Origin: Allomuricauda sp.
Lineage (GTDB): Bacteria > Bacteroidota > Bacteroidia > Flavobacteriales > Flavobacteriaceae
Assembly: GCA_003712125.1 (NCBI GenBank)
Contig: RHLF01000002.1
Coordinates: forward strand, 1 to 64,000
Direction: 5' to 3'
Length of the DNA: 64,000 nt
A program made the translations under genes and the position numbers. Shown piece after piece: positions 27,862 through 37,256 of the stretch. Each line of letters begins with the position of its first letter. Position 1 is the first letter of the stretch. The notes below the pieces were generated by a model. That model was not told the origin of the DNA. It did no database searches and worked only from the letters and a program-made list of their open reading frames with translations.

Positions 27862-27895
27862 TTGTTTTTCAACAAAGGATGTTTGTGTATTTTTG
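27862..27895 (+). promoter_or_regulatory. Likely promoter of pdhA-pdhC
   Basis: TTG at 27862-27864 and TATTTTTG at 27888-27895 (perfect TAnnTTTG), with 23 bp between them, at the upper end of the usual spacing. The ATG of pdhA is 40 bp further on. Confidence 0.5.
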
Positions 27896-27935
27896 TTTTT
27901 CGCTTAAAAAGGCGATAAACTAAGATTTCAGCTTA

Positions 27936-28934
27936 ATGAAGAAAATCACAAAAGAGGTTTACCTTAAGTGGTACGAGGATATGTTATTCTGGCGCAAGTT
28001 TGAAGACAAACTTGCCGCGGTGTATATTCAACAGAAAGTTCGAGGCTTTTTGCATTTGTACAATGGGCAGGAAGCGGTTTTGGCCGGAGCCCTGCATGCC
28101 ATGGATTTGACCAAGGATCGTATGATCACGGCTTACCGGAACCATGTGCAACCTATTGGCATGGGTGTTGATCCGCGCAGGGTCATGGCTGAATTGTACG
28201 GCAAGGTGACGGGAACATCAAAAGGGATGGGCGGTTCAATGCACATCTTTTCGAAAGAACATCGCTTTTATGGCGGACATGGTATCGTCGGAGGACAGAT
28301 TCCTTTGGGGGCCGGTCTTGCTTTTGGGGATAAGTACTTCAAGCGTGATGCAGTGACCTTATGTTATATGGGTGATGGTGCAGTGCGCCAAGGTTCGCTT
28401 CACGAAGCCTTTAATTTGGCGATGCTATGGCAATTGCCGGTCGTATTTGTTTGTGAGAACAACGGATATGCCATGGGTACTTCAGTGGCAAGAACCTCAT
28501 ACAGCACTGAAATTTGGAAACTTGGTCTTGGGTACGAAATGCCATGCGCCCCTGTTGATGGTATGGATCCGGCAATAGTCGCAAAAGAAATGGACAAGGC
28601 TATCGAAAGGGCACGAACAGGTGGGGGTCCAACATTCTTGGAAATGAAAACCTATCGTTATCGGGGACACTCAATGTCAGATGCCCAACATTATCGTACC
28701 AAGGAGGAAGTTGAAGAGTATAAGAAAATAGACCCGATAACGCAGGTAAAGGATGTCATTCTTGAGAAGAAGTATGCCACGGAAGATGAACTCAAGGAAA
28801 TCGATAAAAAGGTGAAGGATCTAGTGTCTGAATGTGAAAAGTTTGCTGAAGAATCAGACTTTCCTCCAAAGGAGCAATTATACGACACAGTATACGAACA
28901 AGAAGATTATCCATTTTTACAACATAAACTGTAG
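27936..28934 (+). CDS. pdhA: Pyruvate dehydrogenase E1 component, alpha subunit
   Basis: 332 aa. With E1 beta it decarboxylates pyruvate using thiamine diphosphate. The ThDP motif runs from GDG (146-148) to NN (175-176) with the expected spacing. The GHGIVGGQIPLGAG and YRYRGHSMSD regions are typical of the E1 alpha family. It is followed 4 bp later by the E2 gene. No E1 beta gene (pdhB) is in the window, so that subunit must be encoded elsewhere. Confidence 0.95.
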   Translation: MKKITKEVYLKWYEDMLFWRKFEDKLAAVYIQQKVRGFLHLYNGQEAVLAGALHAMDLTKDRMITAYRNHVQPIGMGVDPRRVMAELYGKVTGTSKGMGGSMHIFSKEHRFYGGHGIVGGQIPLGAGLAFGDKYFKRDAVTLCYMGDGAVRQGSLHEAFNLAMLWQLPVVFVCENNGYAMGTSVARTSYSTEIWKLGLGYEMPCAPVDGMDPAIVAKEMDKAIERARTGGGPTFLEMKTYRYRGHSMSDAQHYRTKEEVEEYKKIDPITQVKDVILEKKYATEDELKEIDKKVKDLVSECEKFAEESDFPPKEQLYDTVYEQEDYPFLQHKL

Positions 28935-28938
28935 TTGA

Positions 28939-30591
28939 ATGGCGGAAGTTATCAATATGCCACGCTTGAGCGATACCATGGAAGAAGGTACGGTAGCGAA
29001 GTGGCTTAAAAAAGTAGGTGACAAGGTAGAGGAAGGGGATATTTTGGCCGAAATCGAAACAGACAAGGCTACTATGGAGTTCGAATCCTTTCATGAAGGT
29101 ACACTGTTACACATAGGTATCGAAGAAGGCGATGGGGCCCCGGTTGATTCACTTTTGGCTATCATTGGTGAAGCAGGAGAAGACATTTCAGCCTTATTAA
29201 ATGGTGGTGCTACCCCGGCAGTCGAAACTGCTGCGGAACCTGGAAAAGAAGCAGTTGCAGAAACTCCGGCACCAGCCAATGAAGGCGCAGCTGTTGCAAT
29301 CCCAGAAGGGGTTGAAATCGTGACCATGCCACGCCTAAGTGACACCATGGAAGAAGGTACAGTAGCCTCATGGTTGAAAAAAGTAGGTGATACCATCGAA
29401 GAAGGCGATATATTGGCTGAAATAGAGACCGATAAGGCTACCATGGAATTTGAATCCTTCTACTCCGGTACCCTATTACATATAGGCATACAAGAAGGAG
29501 AAGGCGCTCCGGTTGATTCATTATTGGCCATTATTGGTCCGGAAGGTACCGATGTTGCCGCTGTTATAGCCAGCGGTGGTGCAACAAGCAGTGGTAATGA
29601 AGCTGCAGCGACACCAGCTGCTCCAGCACAGGAAGCAGCGGCACCAGCTCAAGAAGCCAGTGGCACTACAGCGGTTACAACTGCTAACAATGGAGGGCGA
29701 ATTCTTGCCTCTCCCTTAGCCAAGAAAATAGCGGCAGAGAAAGGCATCGATTTGACCAAGGTCAACGGATCTGGTGACCATGGCCGGATTGTAAAACGCG
29801 ATGTGGAAAATTACCAGCCAGCAGCGTCCGCACAGCCTGCTGCAGCCCCTGTTGCCCAAGAATCTGCGGCTCCGGCAAGCGTTGCTCCAATAAATCTACC
29901 TGTGGGTCAAGAAAGTAGTGAGGAAGTGAAAAACTCTCAGATGCGCAAGGTGATTGCCAAACGTTTGAGCGAATCTAAATTCACGGCACCACATTACTAT
30001 TTGACCATCGAGATCGATATGACCAATGCCAAAGCTTCTCGTGCACAAATCAACAATTTGCCCGACACCAAGGTATCATTTAATGATATGGTGTTGAAAG
30101 CTTGTGCCATGGCGCTTAAGAAGCACCCGCAAGTCAATACAACCTGGAATGGCGATACGACCATCTACAACCACCATGTACATATGGGGGTAGCCGTTGC
30201 CGTTGATGACGGATTGGTTGTTCCAGTACTCAAATTTGCAGACCAAATGACCTTGACACAGATCGGAGCTTCGGTAAAAGATTTGGCAGGTCGTGCGCGC
30301 AACAAGAAAATCAAGCCTGATGAGATGGAGGGCAGTACTTTTACAGTTTCCAACCTGGGGATGTTTGGTATTCAAGAGTTTACCTCAATTATTAACCAAC
30401 CCAATTCGGCCATACTTTCGGTAGGTGCCATTGAAGAAAAACCCGTGGTGCGTAATGGTGAAATTGTTGTTGGAAGTACTATGAAGATTACCTTGGCCAA
30501 TGACCATAGAACGGTTGATGGTGCCACCGGGGCACAGTTCCTACAGACGCTACGGGCGTACCTGGAGAATCCGGTGACGATGTTGGCCTAA
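28939..30591 (+). CDS. pdhC: Dihydrolipoamide acetyltransferase (E2) of pyruvate dehydrogenase
   Basis: 550 aa with two lipoyl domains in tandem, with lipoylated lysines expected at Lys43 and Lys166, both in ETDKATMEFES. They are joined by Ala/Pro-rich linkers to a peripheral-subunit-binding domain (about 254-291, ILASPLAKKIAAEKGIDL) and a C-terminal catalytic domain ending with DHRTVDGATGAQF, which holds the active-site histidine and aspartate. E2 takes the acetyl group from E1 and transfers it to CoA. The two lipoyl domains are very alike, pointing to duplication. It forms a tight pair with pdhA and has a terminator just downstream. Confidence 0.96.
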   Translation: MAEVINMPRLSDTMEEGTVAKWLKKVGDKVEEGDILAEIETDKATMEFESFHEGTLLHIGIEEGDGAPVDSLLAIIGEAGEDISALLNGGATPAVETAAEPGKEAVAETPAPANEGAAVAIPEGVEIVTMPRLSDTMEEGTVASWLKKVGDTIEEGDILAEIETDKATMEFESFYSGTLLHIGIQEGEGAPVDSLLAIIGPEGTDVAAVIASGGATSSGNEAAATPAAPAQEAAAPAQEASGTTAVTTANNGGRILASPLAKKIAAEKGIDLTKVNGSGDHGRIVKRDVENYQPAASAQPAAAPVAQESAAPASVAPINLPVGQESSEEVKNSQMRKVIAKRLSESKFTAPHYYLTIEIDMTNAKASRAQINNLPDTKVSFNDMVLKACAMALKKHPQVNTTWNGDTTIYNHHVHMGVAVAVDDGLVVPVLKFADQMTLTQIGASVKDLAGRARNKKIKPDEMEGSTFTVSNLGMFGIQEFTSIINQPNSAILSVGAIEEKPVVRNGEIVVGSTMKITLANDHRTVDGATGAQFLQTLRAYLENPVTMLA

Positions 30592-30619
30592 CGATGTTTT
30601 CAGAAAACACGAATCACAT

Positions 30620-30648
30620 AAGCATCCCCATTGGTGGATGCTTTTTTT
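30620..30648 (+). terminator. Terminator of pdhA-pdhC
   Basis: AAGCATCC (30620-30627) pairs with GGATGCTT (30636-30643), followed by T residues to 30648. The stem lies over a spurious upstream ATG of the M28 peptidase gene, so that gene should start further on. Confidence 0.85.
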
Positions 30649-30667
30649 ATCTTTAACGAAAGTTGAC

Positions 30668-31720
30668 ATGTATATGAAGTCAAAATACCTTTTGTTTTGT
30701 ATCGGAACCTTGTTTGTTGTGGCCTGCGGTTCCACGCAAATGATAACCACTAACCCAGATAATATTCCTACCGCTGCCAACACGGAAACGCCCACCCCTT
30801 CTGGGCCTGATGGGTTAAAAGCTGAAATGCCAAAGGAGGAAGTTTCAGAACCGGCATTTACTTCCGCGGAGAAAGTGGGAGCAATCATGAATTATTTGGC
30901 CTCTGATGAGCTCAAGGGACGGGATTCAGGTAGTGAAGGTATCGAGTTGGCCGCTCAATTTATTGAAACCCATTTTACCAAAAACGACATTCAACCCTAT
31001 TACAAATCGTTCCGCGATACCCTGTCAAATTTTTCCAAACCTGCCTATAATATTGTTGGGTTTATTGAAGGTACTGACCCAGAGCTCAAAAAAGAGTTTA
31101 TTGTTATTGGGGCGCATTACGACCATATAGGCACCACGAAACCGGTAAATGGCGATTATATAGCCAATGGTGCCAATGACAACGCCTCAGGTACTACAGC
31201 TGTGTTGGAAATGGCCCGTTATTTTGGGCAAAACAAATCCAATAAACGTAGTTTGATTTTTGCACTTTTCAGTGCCGAAGAAAAAGGACTATTGGGTTCT
31301 AAACATATGGCGCGAAATATGAAGGAGGCCGGACTCAATCTATATGTCATGCTCAATTTTGAAATGATCGGGGTTTCATTGCGAAGTAAGAAATACGAGC
31401 TTTACATTACGGGATATGAAAAATCGAACCTAGCCGAGATAAGTAATAAATATGCCGGGGACCATTTGATCGGTTACCTGCCTACCGCAAAGCAATACGG
31501 CTTGTTTAAGCGTTCCGATAACTATGACTTTTATAAAGAGTTTGGGGTACCCTCACATACTTATTGCACCTTCGATTTCACCAACTTTGAATTCTATCAC
31601 AAGCCAGGCGATGAGGTATCAGAAATGGATATGGGCCATATGGCGAAGATCATCAATAAAATGATTCCGGTGGTTGAGGGCATTACCAATGCCCCAACCC
31701 AAGAAGTTGTTATGAAGTAG
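30668..31720 (+). CDS. M28-family zinc metallopeptidase lipoprotein
   Basis: 350 aa from ATG 30668; ATG 30674 is as likely. An ATG at 30638 lies within the pdhC terminator and is rejected. A lipoprotein signal ends in LFVVACGS. After a Thr/Pro-rich linker comes a peptidase M28 domain with the two-zinc ligands: GAHYDHIG, GANDNASGT, SAEEKGLLGS, LNFEMIG and the closing His in FYHKPGDE. Such enzymes are aminopeptidases; here it is probably on the periplasmic or outer face of the envelope. It is followed by an SDR gene 25 bp later. Confidence 0.93.
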   Translation: MYMKSKYLLFCIGTLFVVACGSTQMITTNPDNIPTAANTETPTPSGPDGLKAEMPKEEVSEPAFTSAEKVGAIMNYLASDELKGRDSGSEGIELAAQFIETHFTKNDIQPYYKSFRDTLSNFSKPAYNIVGFIEGTDPELKKEFIVIGAHYDHIGTTKPVNGDYIANGANDNASGTTAVLEMARYFGQNKSNKRSLIFALFSAEEKGLLGSKHMARNMKEAGLNLYVMLNFEMIGVSLRSKKYELYITGYEKSNLAEISNKYAGDHLIGYLPTAKQYGLFKRSDNYDFYKEFGVPSHTYCTFDFTNFEFYHKPGDEVSEMDMGHMAKIINKMIPVVEGITNAPTQEVVMK

Positions 31721-31745
31721 AGGGCTCAGCGTAACGCGTAAGAAA

Positions 31746-32426
31746 ATGTCAAAATATATCATCATTACAGGAACCAGCCGTGGCATAGGTTTCGAATTGG
31801 TCAAACAGTTCGCAGCCGAGGGGCACCAGGTGTTGGCCCTTTCCCGAAACAATAAGCCCTGTGCCGATTTGAATCTGCCCAATGTAACGTCATTATCCTT
31901 TGATTTGGGAAATTCGGAAGATTATAAAAAGGTTGCCGAGTGTTTAGAAGATTGGAGCAGTGTGGATGTCCTTATCAACAACGCGGGGCGCTTGCTGAAC
32001 AAACCATTTTTGGAAACTTCCCCAGAAGATTTCAAAGCCGTTTATGAAGTAAATGTGTTCGGGGTAGCCGAGTTGACCCGAATGGTACAGCCCAGAATGC
32101 CCAAAACAGGTCATGTCGTGACCATAAGCTCAATGGGAGGTGTGCAGGGCAGTATGAAATTCCCAGGCCTTTCCGCTTACAGTTCAAGTAAGGCGGCGGT
32201 GATTACGTTGACCGAACTCTGGGCAGAGGAGTTTAAGGAAACGGGCCCCAGTTTTAATGTATTGGCCTTGGGTGCCGTACAGACCGAAATGCTCGAAGAG
32301 GCCTTTCCGGGTTACCAAGCACCCACTACAGCGAACCAAATGGCGGCCTATATCAAGGATTTTGCATTGACTGGCCAGACCCTGTACAATGGCAAATTAC
32401 TTCAGGTTAGTAACAGTACTCCTTGA
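31746..32426 (+). CDS. Short-chain dehydrogenase/reductase
   Basis: 226 aa. The NAD(P)-binding TGTSRGIGFEL motif lies at the N-terminus. NNAG is present at about residue 78-81. The catalytic SSMGG serine and YSSSKAA (Tyr-x-x-x-Lys) are intact, so it should be an active oxidoreductase. Substrate is not indicated. The stop codon is 1 bp from the stop of the convergent cyclophilin gene. Confidence 0.9.
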   Translation: MSKYIIITGTSRGIGFELVKQFAAEGHQVLALSRNNKPCADLNLPNVTSLSFDLGNSEDYKKVAECLEDWSSVDVLINNAGRLLNKPFLETSPEDFKAVYEVNVFGVAELTRMVQPRMPKTGHVVTISSMGGVQGSMKFPGLSAYSSSKAAVITLTELWAEEFKETGPSFNVLALGAVQTEMLEEAFPGYQAPTTANQMAAYIKDFALTGQTLYNGKLLQVSNSTP

Positions 32427-32427
32427 T

Positions 32428-33126
32428 CTAGTGCAACAAATATGCCTTGTGTAAGGTGTCAAGTTTTGGAAATGCGGCTAAAAATGCCTTTTCATCAGCA
32501 TACATCAGCTCCAATTTACCCATAGTGGTATCGGCATATCCCGAATACAAGGCTTCCAATACCTCCATCCCTTGTGTAACTTTCCCAAAAGTGGGAAACC
32601 CCCGCACCTTGTTCCACAATAGAGTGTCGAGACGGTGGTTGTCCGATAGGTTGATAAACAGGTCGGTGCTTCGCGTTTTAGGCCCACCTCGGGCAAAACT
32701 TAGTGTGCCCTTGGCATTGCCCTGCATTACGGGTTCATCAACAACTTTTTTGCTGCTCCAAAAATTTAGGGCCAAGGAATCCTTGGTGCCGAACTGGGCT
32801 ACAAAACCAGGATTTACCCGGTAAAAGAGATTGCCATCAAAGTACTTGTATTTGACCAATTGGTAAAACCGGTCCACTGCTTCGGGAGATAGTTTCCGTT
32901 CAACGGCCACTGTAAATTGCCCTTTAGAGGTTTCAAAAACGGTGGTAAAATTTGCTGGTGCTGTTTCCCCCAACCATTTCGTATTGAATCTGGAGGAGGT
33001 GCAACCGGCAATGCCGGCGAGAAGGATTAGGATAAGACAAATTTTTTTCAAGTGTAGTGTGGTTAATGGTTTTGGTCTCTGTTTAGTTGGTAATTTCTTC
33101 TCCTTTCCCTGTGATTTCTTCTCCAT
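32428..33126 (-). CDS. Cyclophilin-type peptidyl-prolyl isomerase lipoprotein
   Basis: 232 aa as the longest reading. This overlaps the upstream glycosidase-like gene by 44 bp and gives an unusual 25-residue charged leader. A TTG at 33051 would start at LKKICLILILLAGIAGC, a normal lipoprotein signal, and may be the true start. The cyclophilin domain shows FYRVNPGFVAQFG with the catalytic arginine, GTLSFARGGPKTRSTDLFIN, and FPTFGKVTQGMEVLEAL. It would help fold envelope proteins. It is read from the same transcript as the glycosidase-like lipoprotein. Confidence 0.88.
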   Translation of the reverse strand: MEKKSQGKEKKLPTKQRPKPLTTLHLKKICLILILLAGIAGCTSSRFNTKWLGETAPANFTTVFETSKGQFTVAVERKLSPEAVDRFYQLVKYKYFDGNLFYRVNPGFVAQFGTKDSLALNFWSSKKVVDEPVMQGNAKGTLSFARGGPKTRSTDLFINLSDNHRLDTLLWNKVRGFPTFGKVTQGMEVLEALYSGYADTTMGKLELMYADEKAFLAAFPKLDTLHKAYLLH

Positions 33127-35398
33127 TGGCCAGGTGAAGGGTCACTTCCCATTTCGGATTGGTCTGTGTCGCGCGTACTTTGCCATTCGTCCAAAATACT
33201 GAAATTGTGTTGTCTCCTATCCTAACGTTTTCCAAGGAAGCTTCATTCCATTTATCGGGCATCCTAGGTGCTATGGACACCTTTTTTTCTGCTGCGTTGG
33301 GCTGTATGCCAAAAAATTGGTGCACAATCGGGTAGGCAAAACTATAGATGTTCCAGGCCTGTGTCATCATGCCAAAATCGGGTGATACTTCGTACATGCT
33401 TCCGGGCAGCGCATAGCTAAATGAACGGGTCATGCGTTCTAAATAATCTAAAGCTTCATTGGGGCGCCCATAATTGTTTTCGGCCCGTACCTGAACCCCA
33501 GTAGGCAGTGTCATCACAGCACCTGTATAGGTAAAAATAGGGGGCGCTTTATAGGCCCCGTCATTGGAACCCGCAGATGCATCGCGATCAATACCGGTCA
33601 CAAATACCCCAAAGGGATTGACAAACTTTTTACCGGTATCCAAGGCCTTAATGGCCTTTACCGAATCGGCAATACCGACTTCCATAGGCGTGTTCACCAC
33701 CCAATTGTGGTGCAGTACAAAAGGCCGGGGTGTGGCCGAGGGGTTTTGTTGAATAAATCGTTTGGTCTCCTCCATTTCGGCGATGGCCCACGGTTTGTTC
33801 AGCGTATCGGCGCGAATAATGGCATCATCGATCAAATGCAGGGCCTGTTCATCGGTACCGATAAAATCTGCATAAGAGTTGAAGTCTTCTGACCAAAAAT
33901 CAGCGTTTATTTTGTGCTTTAGGTTGGCAGCGATGGCCTCATAGGTATTGGCAGCGGTTGAATCCCCTAGAACATCGGCGATTTTGGCGGCATCGACAAA
34001 GGCCTTTTGGGTATAGGCGGCAACATCAATCATTTCACTGTCCAGACCATGGATCTCCATCATACCAAAGCCCTCTGGAAATCCATTGCCATCGGCATCA
34101 TTTTCTTTCATCAGCCACTCCAATCCTTTTTTTATGGTAGGGAAGTAGGTTTCAAGAAAAGCCCGGTCGCCATTCCATTGGTACACCTGCCAGATCAGTG
34201 AAGCGAATTGCGGGGTTTCATTGATGTTTCCTGGGTTAAAAACAGCTCCATTGGTCGACATTTCATGAATGATCTTGCCGTTCCCGTTCAAGGCGTTCGA
34301 TACGCTATCCAACAAAGCAATGGTCTTGTATACGGTTTCATCTTGCCCAATAGCCATATACCCTTGAAGGGCGTATTCGCTGTCTACGCCAAACCACCAT
34401 GGGTAATCAGGTATGCCTGCACCAATTCCGGTTCCCACTTCTGGTACAGTACGTACCAACCAATCGCTATTGTACTTAAGCCATTCAAAGGTCTCCTGCA
34501 TGTTGGTATCGGGCACGGTCAGTTTTGTTTGTTCGGCCAAGCTTTGGTAACGTTCTTTTTTGGTCTGCGCCAGCTCAGGCCATTCGTTTAAAATGGTTCT
34601 TAAAGTCTCTGTCGCCTCTTCCGCTGAGGTGTACGAACCTGAAATGGCAAAATTAATCGTTCGGCTGGCGTTGGCTTCCAGTTCCAAAGCATAACTCAAT
34701 TTATGGGCCACACCTTTTCCTGCATAAGCGCTTTCTGCCTCAGTATGGGTATCAGGGGTTACGTCAGCGGCATAGCAAGTGAACCAGGGATTGCCGGCGT
34801 CTTTGATGCGCCAACCGTTTATAGCGGTATCGTAATGACCCCTATCGGTTGAATCGATCATTTGGGTGCGTTCGCCCAACCAGGTTGGGCGCAGATCCGC
34901 ATATCCTATAAAGTCGAGGGAAAAGTTTTGTGTTTCGACACCTTCATTCTGTATTTCGAGTTGTATCAACAGACCTTCCGTGTGATCCGGCACGAACTGC
35001 CAGCGCTTGATTTTAAGGGTCTTTTCGGGTAGCTCAAACGCATGCGCATTCGCCATGGGGTAATTGGTAAAGGAGGTGGCCTGGTTCAAGTTTGCCGTGT
35101 GGTCTTCCCAGTTCAATGTAAGATCAAACCCATCCATAAGCTTGATCGGGTGGTTCCAAATACCCCCCATTTCGCCAGTAATGTGCCACCCCAATTCAGG
35201 AAACGAGCCGTTTTGATGCCCTACCATATACACCCGATCCCCAGCAGTGACATAAGGTGAATTCAAATATTCTGATTTGCCGCTGATATTGGGACTATCA
35301 GCCAAAATCGCGGCCAGAGTAGCCTCCTTTCTTTCTGAATTGCATCCTAAGAAAAAACCTGCCAAAAAAACACATGGGATAAGGAAACGGATTCTCAT
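33083..35398 (-). CDS. Six-hairpin glycosidase-like lipoprotein
   Basis: 771 aa. A lipoprotein signal (FLAGFFLGC) puts it on an envelope membrane. The N-terminal third is a beta-sandwich region. From about residue 315 it shows the (alpha/alpha)6-barrel pattern of glycogen-debranching/GH63-like enzymes: NSDWLVRTVP, GIPDYPWWFGVDSEYALQGY, FASLIWQVYQWNGDRAFLETYFP, DADGNGFPEG and the final SFAYPIVHQFFGIQP. Acidic residues suitable for catalysis are present (WWFGVDSEY, FPEGFGMME), but I cannot place it in a GH family. A C-terminal beta domain follows. It may act on an alpha-linked oligosaccharide in the periplasm. Confidence 0.8.
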   Translation of the reverse strand: MRIRFLIPCVFLAGFFLGCNSERKEATLAAILADSPNISGKSEYLNSPYVTAGDRVYMVGHQNGSFPELGWHITGEMGGIWNHPIKLMDGFDLTLNWEDHTANLNQATSFTNYPMANAHAFELPEKTLKIKRWQFVPDHTEGLLIQLEIQNEGVETQNFSLDFIGYADLRPTWLGERTQMIDSTDRGHYDTAINGWRIKDAGNPWFTCYAADVTPDTHTEAESAYAGKGVAHKLSYALELEANASRTINFAISGSYTSAEEATETLRTILNEWPELAQTKKERYQSLAEQTKLTVPDTNMQETFEWLKYNSDWLVRTVPEVGTGIGAGIPDYPWWFGVDSEYALQGYMAIGQDETVYKTIALLDSVSNALNGNGKIIHEMSTNGAVFNPGNINETPQFASLIWQVYQWNGDRAFLETYFPTIKKGLEWLMKENDADGNGFPEGFGMMEIHGLDSEMIDVAAYTQKAFVDAAKIADVLGDSTAANTYEAIAANLKHKINADFWSEDFNSYADFIGTDEQALHLIDDAIIRADTLNKPWAIAEMEETKRFIQQNPSATPRPFVLHHNWVVNTPMEVGIADSVKAIKALDTGKKFVNPFGVFVTGIDRDASAGSNDGAYKAPPIFTYTGAVMTLPTGVQVRAENNYGRPNEALDYLERMTRSFSYALPGSMYEVSPDFGMMTQAWNIYSFAYPIVHQFFGIQPNAAEKKVSIAPRMPDKWNEASLENVRIGDNTISVFWTNGKVRATQTNPKWEVTLHLANGEEITGKGEEITN

Positions 35399-35484
35399 GA
35401 TTCAAATTTTCTTAAAAATACATAGAATGGAGCAACTAGAAGCGCACTTTGCACTAACTTCGTTCTTATCGAAGTAGCTGAGCA

Positions 35485-36084
35485 ATGAACGCCACTTTAG
35501 CCAAGTACCTTCCTGAGCGCGCTGTTGCACCCTGTTTTGAATTGATCAAAACCCATGGGGTGCATCTAAAAATTGTAAACCATAGGGTGACCCGACATGG
35601 TGACTACCGACGCATGCCCGATGGTATGCATCTGATTACAGTTAATGCATCCCTCAATCAATACCGTTTTTTGATCACCTTGGTGCATGAAATAGCCCAT
35701 TTAGTGGCTTTTGAACGCTTCGGAAGAAAAATAAAACCCCATGGCAAAGAATGGAAACAAACCTTTCAGCAACTGATGCTTCCCTTTATTCGACCTGAAA
35801 TTTTTCCACATCAGCTATTACCCTTAATAGCCCATCATTTTAAAAACCCCAAGGCCAGCAGCAGTACCGATACCCGATTGGCCCTGGCCTTAAAATCGTT
35901 TGATTCCGAGGAAAGGACCAAAAGTTATGTCTTTGAACTACCTGAAGGGAGTGCCTTTCGGTTGTACAACGGGCGAGTTTTTAAAAAGGGCAAGAAACGA
36001 ATCAAACGCTACGAATGTACGGAAATGGCTACAGGAAGGTTATATTTGTTCCAGCCCAACGCCGAGGTAGAACCCGTACATTAA
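35485..36084 (+). CDS. SprT-like zinc metalloprotein
   Basis: 199 aa. The SprT domain is marked by LVHEIAHLVAFERFG (zinc-binding His68, Glu69, His72), followed by KPHGKEW with the third ligand His86. SprT relatives include the DNA-protein-crosslink protease SPRTN, but the role of bacterial SprT is not settled. The C-terminal part has a KRYECTEMATGRLYLF zinc-ribbon-like strand region, but the usual second cysteine pair is not visible. It faces away from the glycosidase-like gene and is 90 bp before the mannose-1-phosphate guanylyltransferase gene. Confidence 0.9.
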   Translation: MNATLAKYLPERAVAPCFELIKTHGVHLKIVNHRVTRHGDYRRMPDGMHLITVNASLNQYRFLITLVHEIAHLVAFERFGRKIKPHGKEWKQTFQQLMLPFIRPEIFPHQLLPLIAHHFKNPKASSSTDTRLALALKSFDSEERTKSYVFELPEGSAFRLYNGRVFKKGKKRIKRYECTEMATGRLYLFQPNAEVEPVH

Positions 36085-36174
36085 CTTTGGTTTCCAGGTG
36101 GATCAGAAGGGCAAAAAATAGACGTCATACCCGTTTTCTGTAGGTTGGGTCTTTGGAAATAGAACAACAAAACT

Positions 36175-37254
36175 ATGAACGATAATTATTACGCGGTAAT
36201 CATGGCCGGGGGAGTAGGTTCCCGATTTTGGCCTGTGAGTACCACTGAAAATCCCAAGCAGTTTCACGATATGTTGGGTTCGGGCCAAACGCTGATCCAA
36301 AAGACATTTCGTCGACTCAGCAAATTTGTGCCGACCAAAAATATTTTGATCCTCACCAACGAACGCTACAATGATCTGGTGTTGCAGCAACTCCCTGAGG
36401 CAACACAAGAACAAGTGGTGCTTGAACCTGCAATGCGCAATACGGCGCCCTGTATTTTGTATGCGGCAATGAAGATCAAGAAGAGGAATGAAAATGCAGT
36501 TATGATCGTGGCACCCAGTGATCATTGGATCGAAGATGAGCAGGCTTTTGCCAACGATGTAAGCCTTTGTTTCAAGAAATGCGAAAATGAGGAAGTGCTC
36601 TGTACCCTCGGCATTCAGCCATCGTATCCGAACACAGGTTTTGGCTATATTGAGTTTGAGAAAGGAGGCGAAGCAAAATTGAAAAAAGTGGCGCAATTTC
36701 GTGAAAAACCCGACTTGAAAACTGCAGAGGAGTTTTTAAGGCAGGGCAATTTTTTATGGAATGCGGGGATATTTATGTGGAGTGTGAGTACCATTTTAAA
36801 CGCCTTTGAAGCTTATCAACAGGAACAGTTCAAACTTTTTTCGGCAGGCTATACCAGCTATAACACCCCTGATGAAAAAGGCTTTATTGAGGAAAACTAT
36901 CCCAAGGCCGATAACATTTCCATCGATTATGCTATCTTGGAACGATCTAATGCCATATTTACCCTTCCGGCAAGTTTTGATTGGAATGATTTGGGTACCT
37001 GGGGTGCGTTGTATGAAAAATTGGATAAAGACGGCAATGGCAATGCTGTGGTGAATGGTCAGCCATTGTTGGAATCAGCTTCTGGAAATATGATCCGTAC
37101 CACAAAAGATAAAATTGTTGTGGTTGATGGTCTAGAAGATTACATCATTGTGGATGACAAAGATGTGTTGCTCATTTATCCGAAGGCAAAACAGCAAGAA
37201 ATCAAAGCAGTACGCGCAGCGGTTAAGGATACGTTTGGCGATCAATATGCATAA
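36175..37254 (+). CDS. manC: Mannose-1-phosphate guanylyltransferase
   Basis: 359 aa. It makes GDP-mannose from mannose 1-phosphate and GTP for polysaccharide and glycoconjugate synthesis. The nucleotide-binding signature MAGGVGSRFWPVS lies at residues 10-22. FREKPD and LWNAGIFMW are further family motifs, and SFDWNDLGTWGALYE is near the C-terminus. The isomerase domain of long bifunctional enzymes is absent, as expected for this length. It ends 2 bp before the DUF389 gene, so the two are probably co-transcribed. Confidence 0.95.
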   Translation: MNDNYYAVIMAGGVGSRFWPVSTTENPKQFHDMLGSGQTLIQKTFRRLSKFVPTKNILILTNERYNDLVLQQLPEATQEQVVLEPAMRNTAPCILYAAMKIKKRNENAVMIVAPSDHWIEDEQAFANDVSLCFKKCENEEVLCTLGIQPSYPNTGFGYIEFEKGGEAKLKKVAQFREKPDLKTAEEFLRQGNFLWNAGIFMWSVSTILNAFEAYQQEQFKLFSAGYTSYNTPDEKGFIEENYPKADNISIDYAILERSNAIFTLPASFDWNDLGTWGALYEKLDKDGNGNAVVNGQPLLESASGNMIRTTKDKIVVVDGLEDYIIVDDKDVLLIYPKAKQQEIKAVRAAVKDTFGDQYA

Positions 37255-37256
37255 GA

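Noticed and set aside
29000-29500. Direct repeats as a mobile-element sign
   Set aside because: They are the two lipoyl domains of pdhC, explained by domain duplication in the coding sequence.
30638-30667. Upstream ATG for the M28 peptidase
   Set aside because: It lies within the stem and T-tract of the pdhC terminator and would disrupt the lipoprotein signal.
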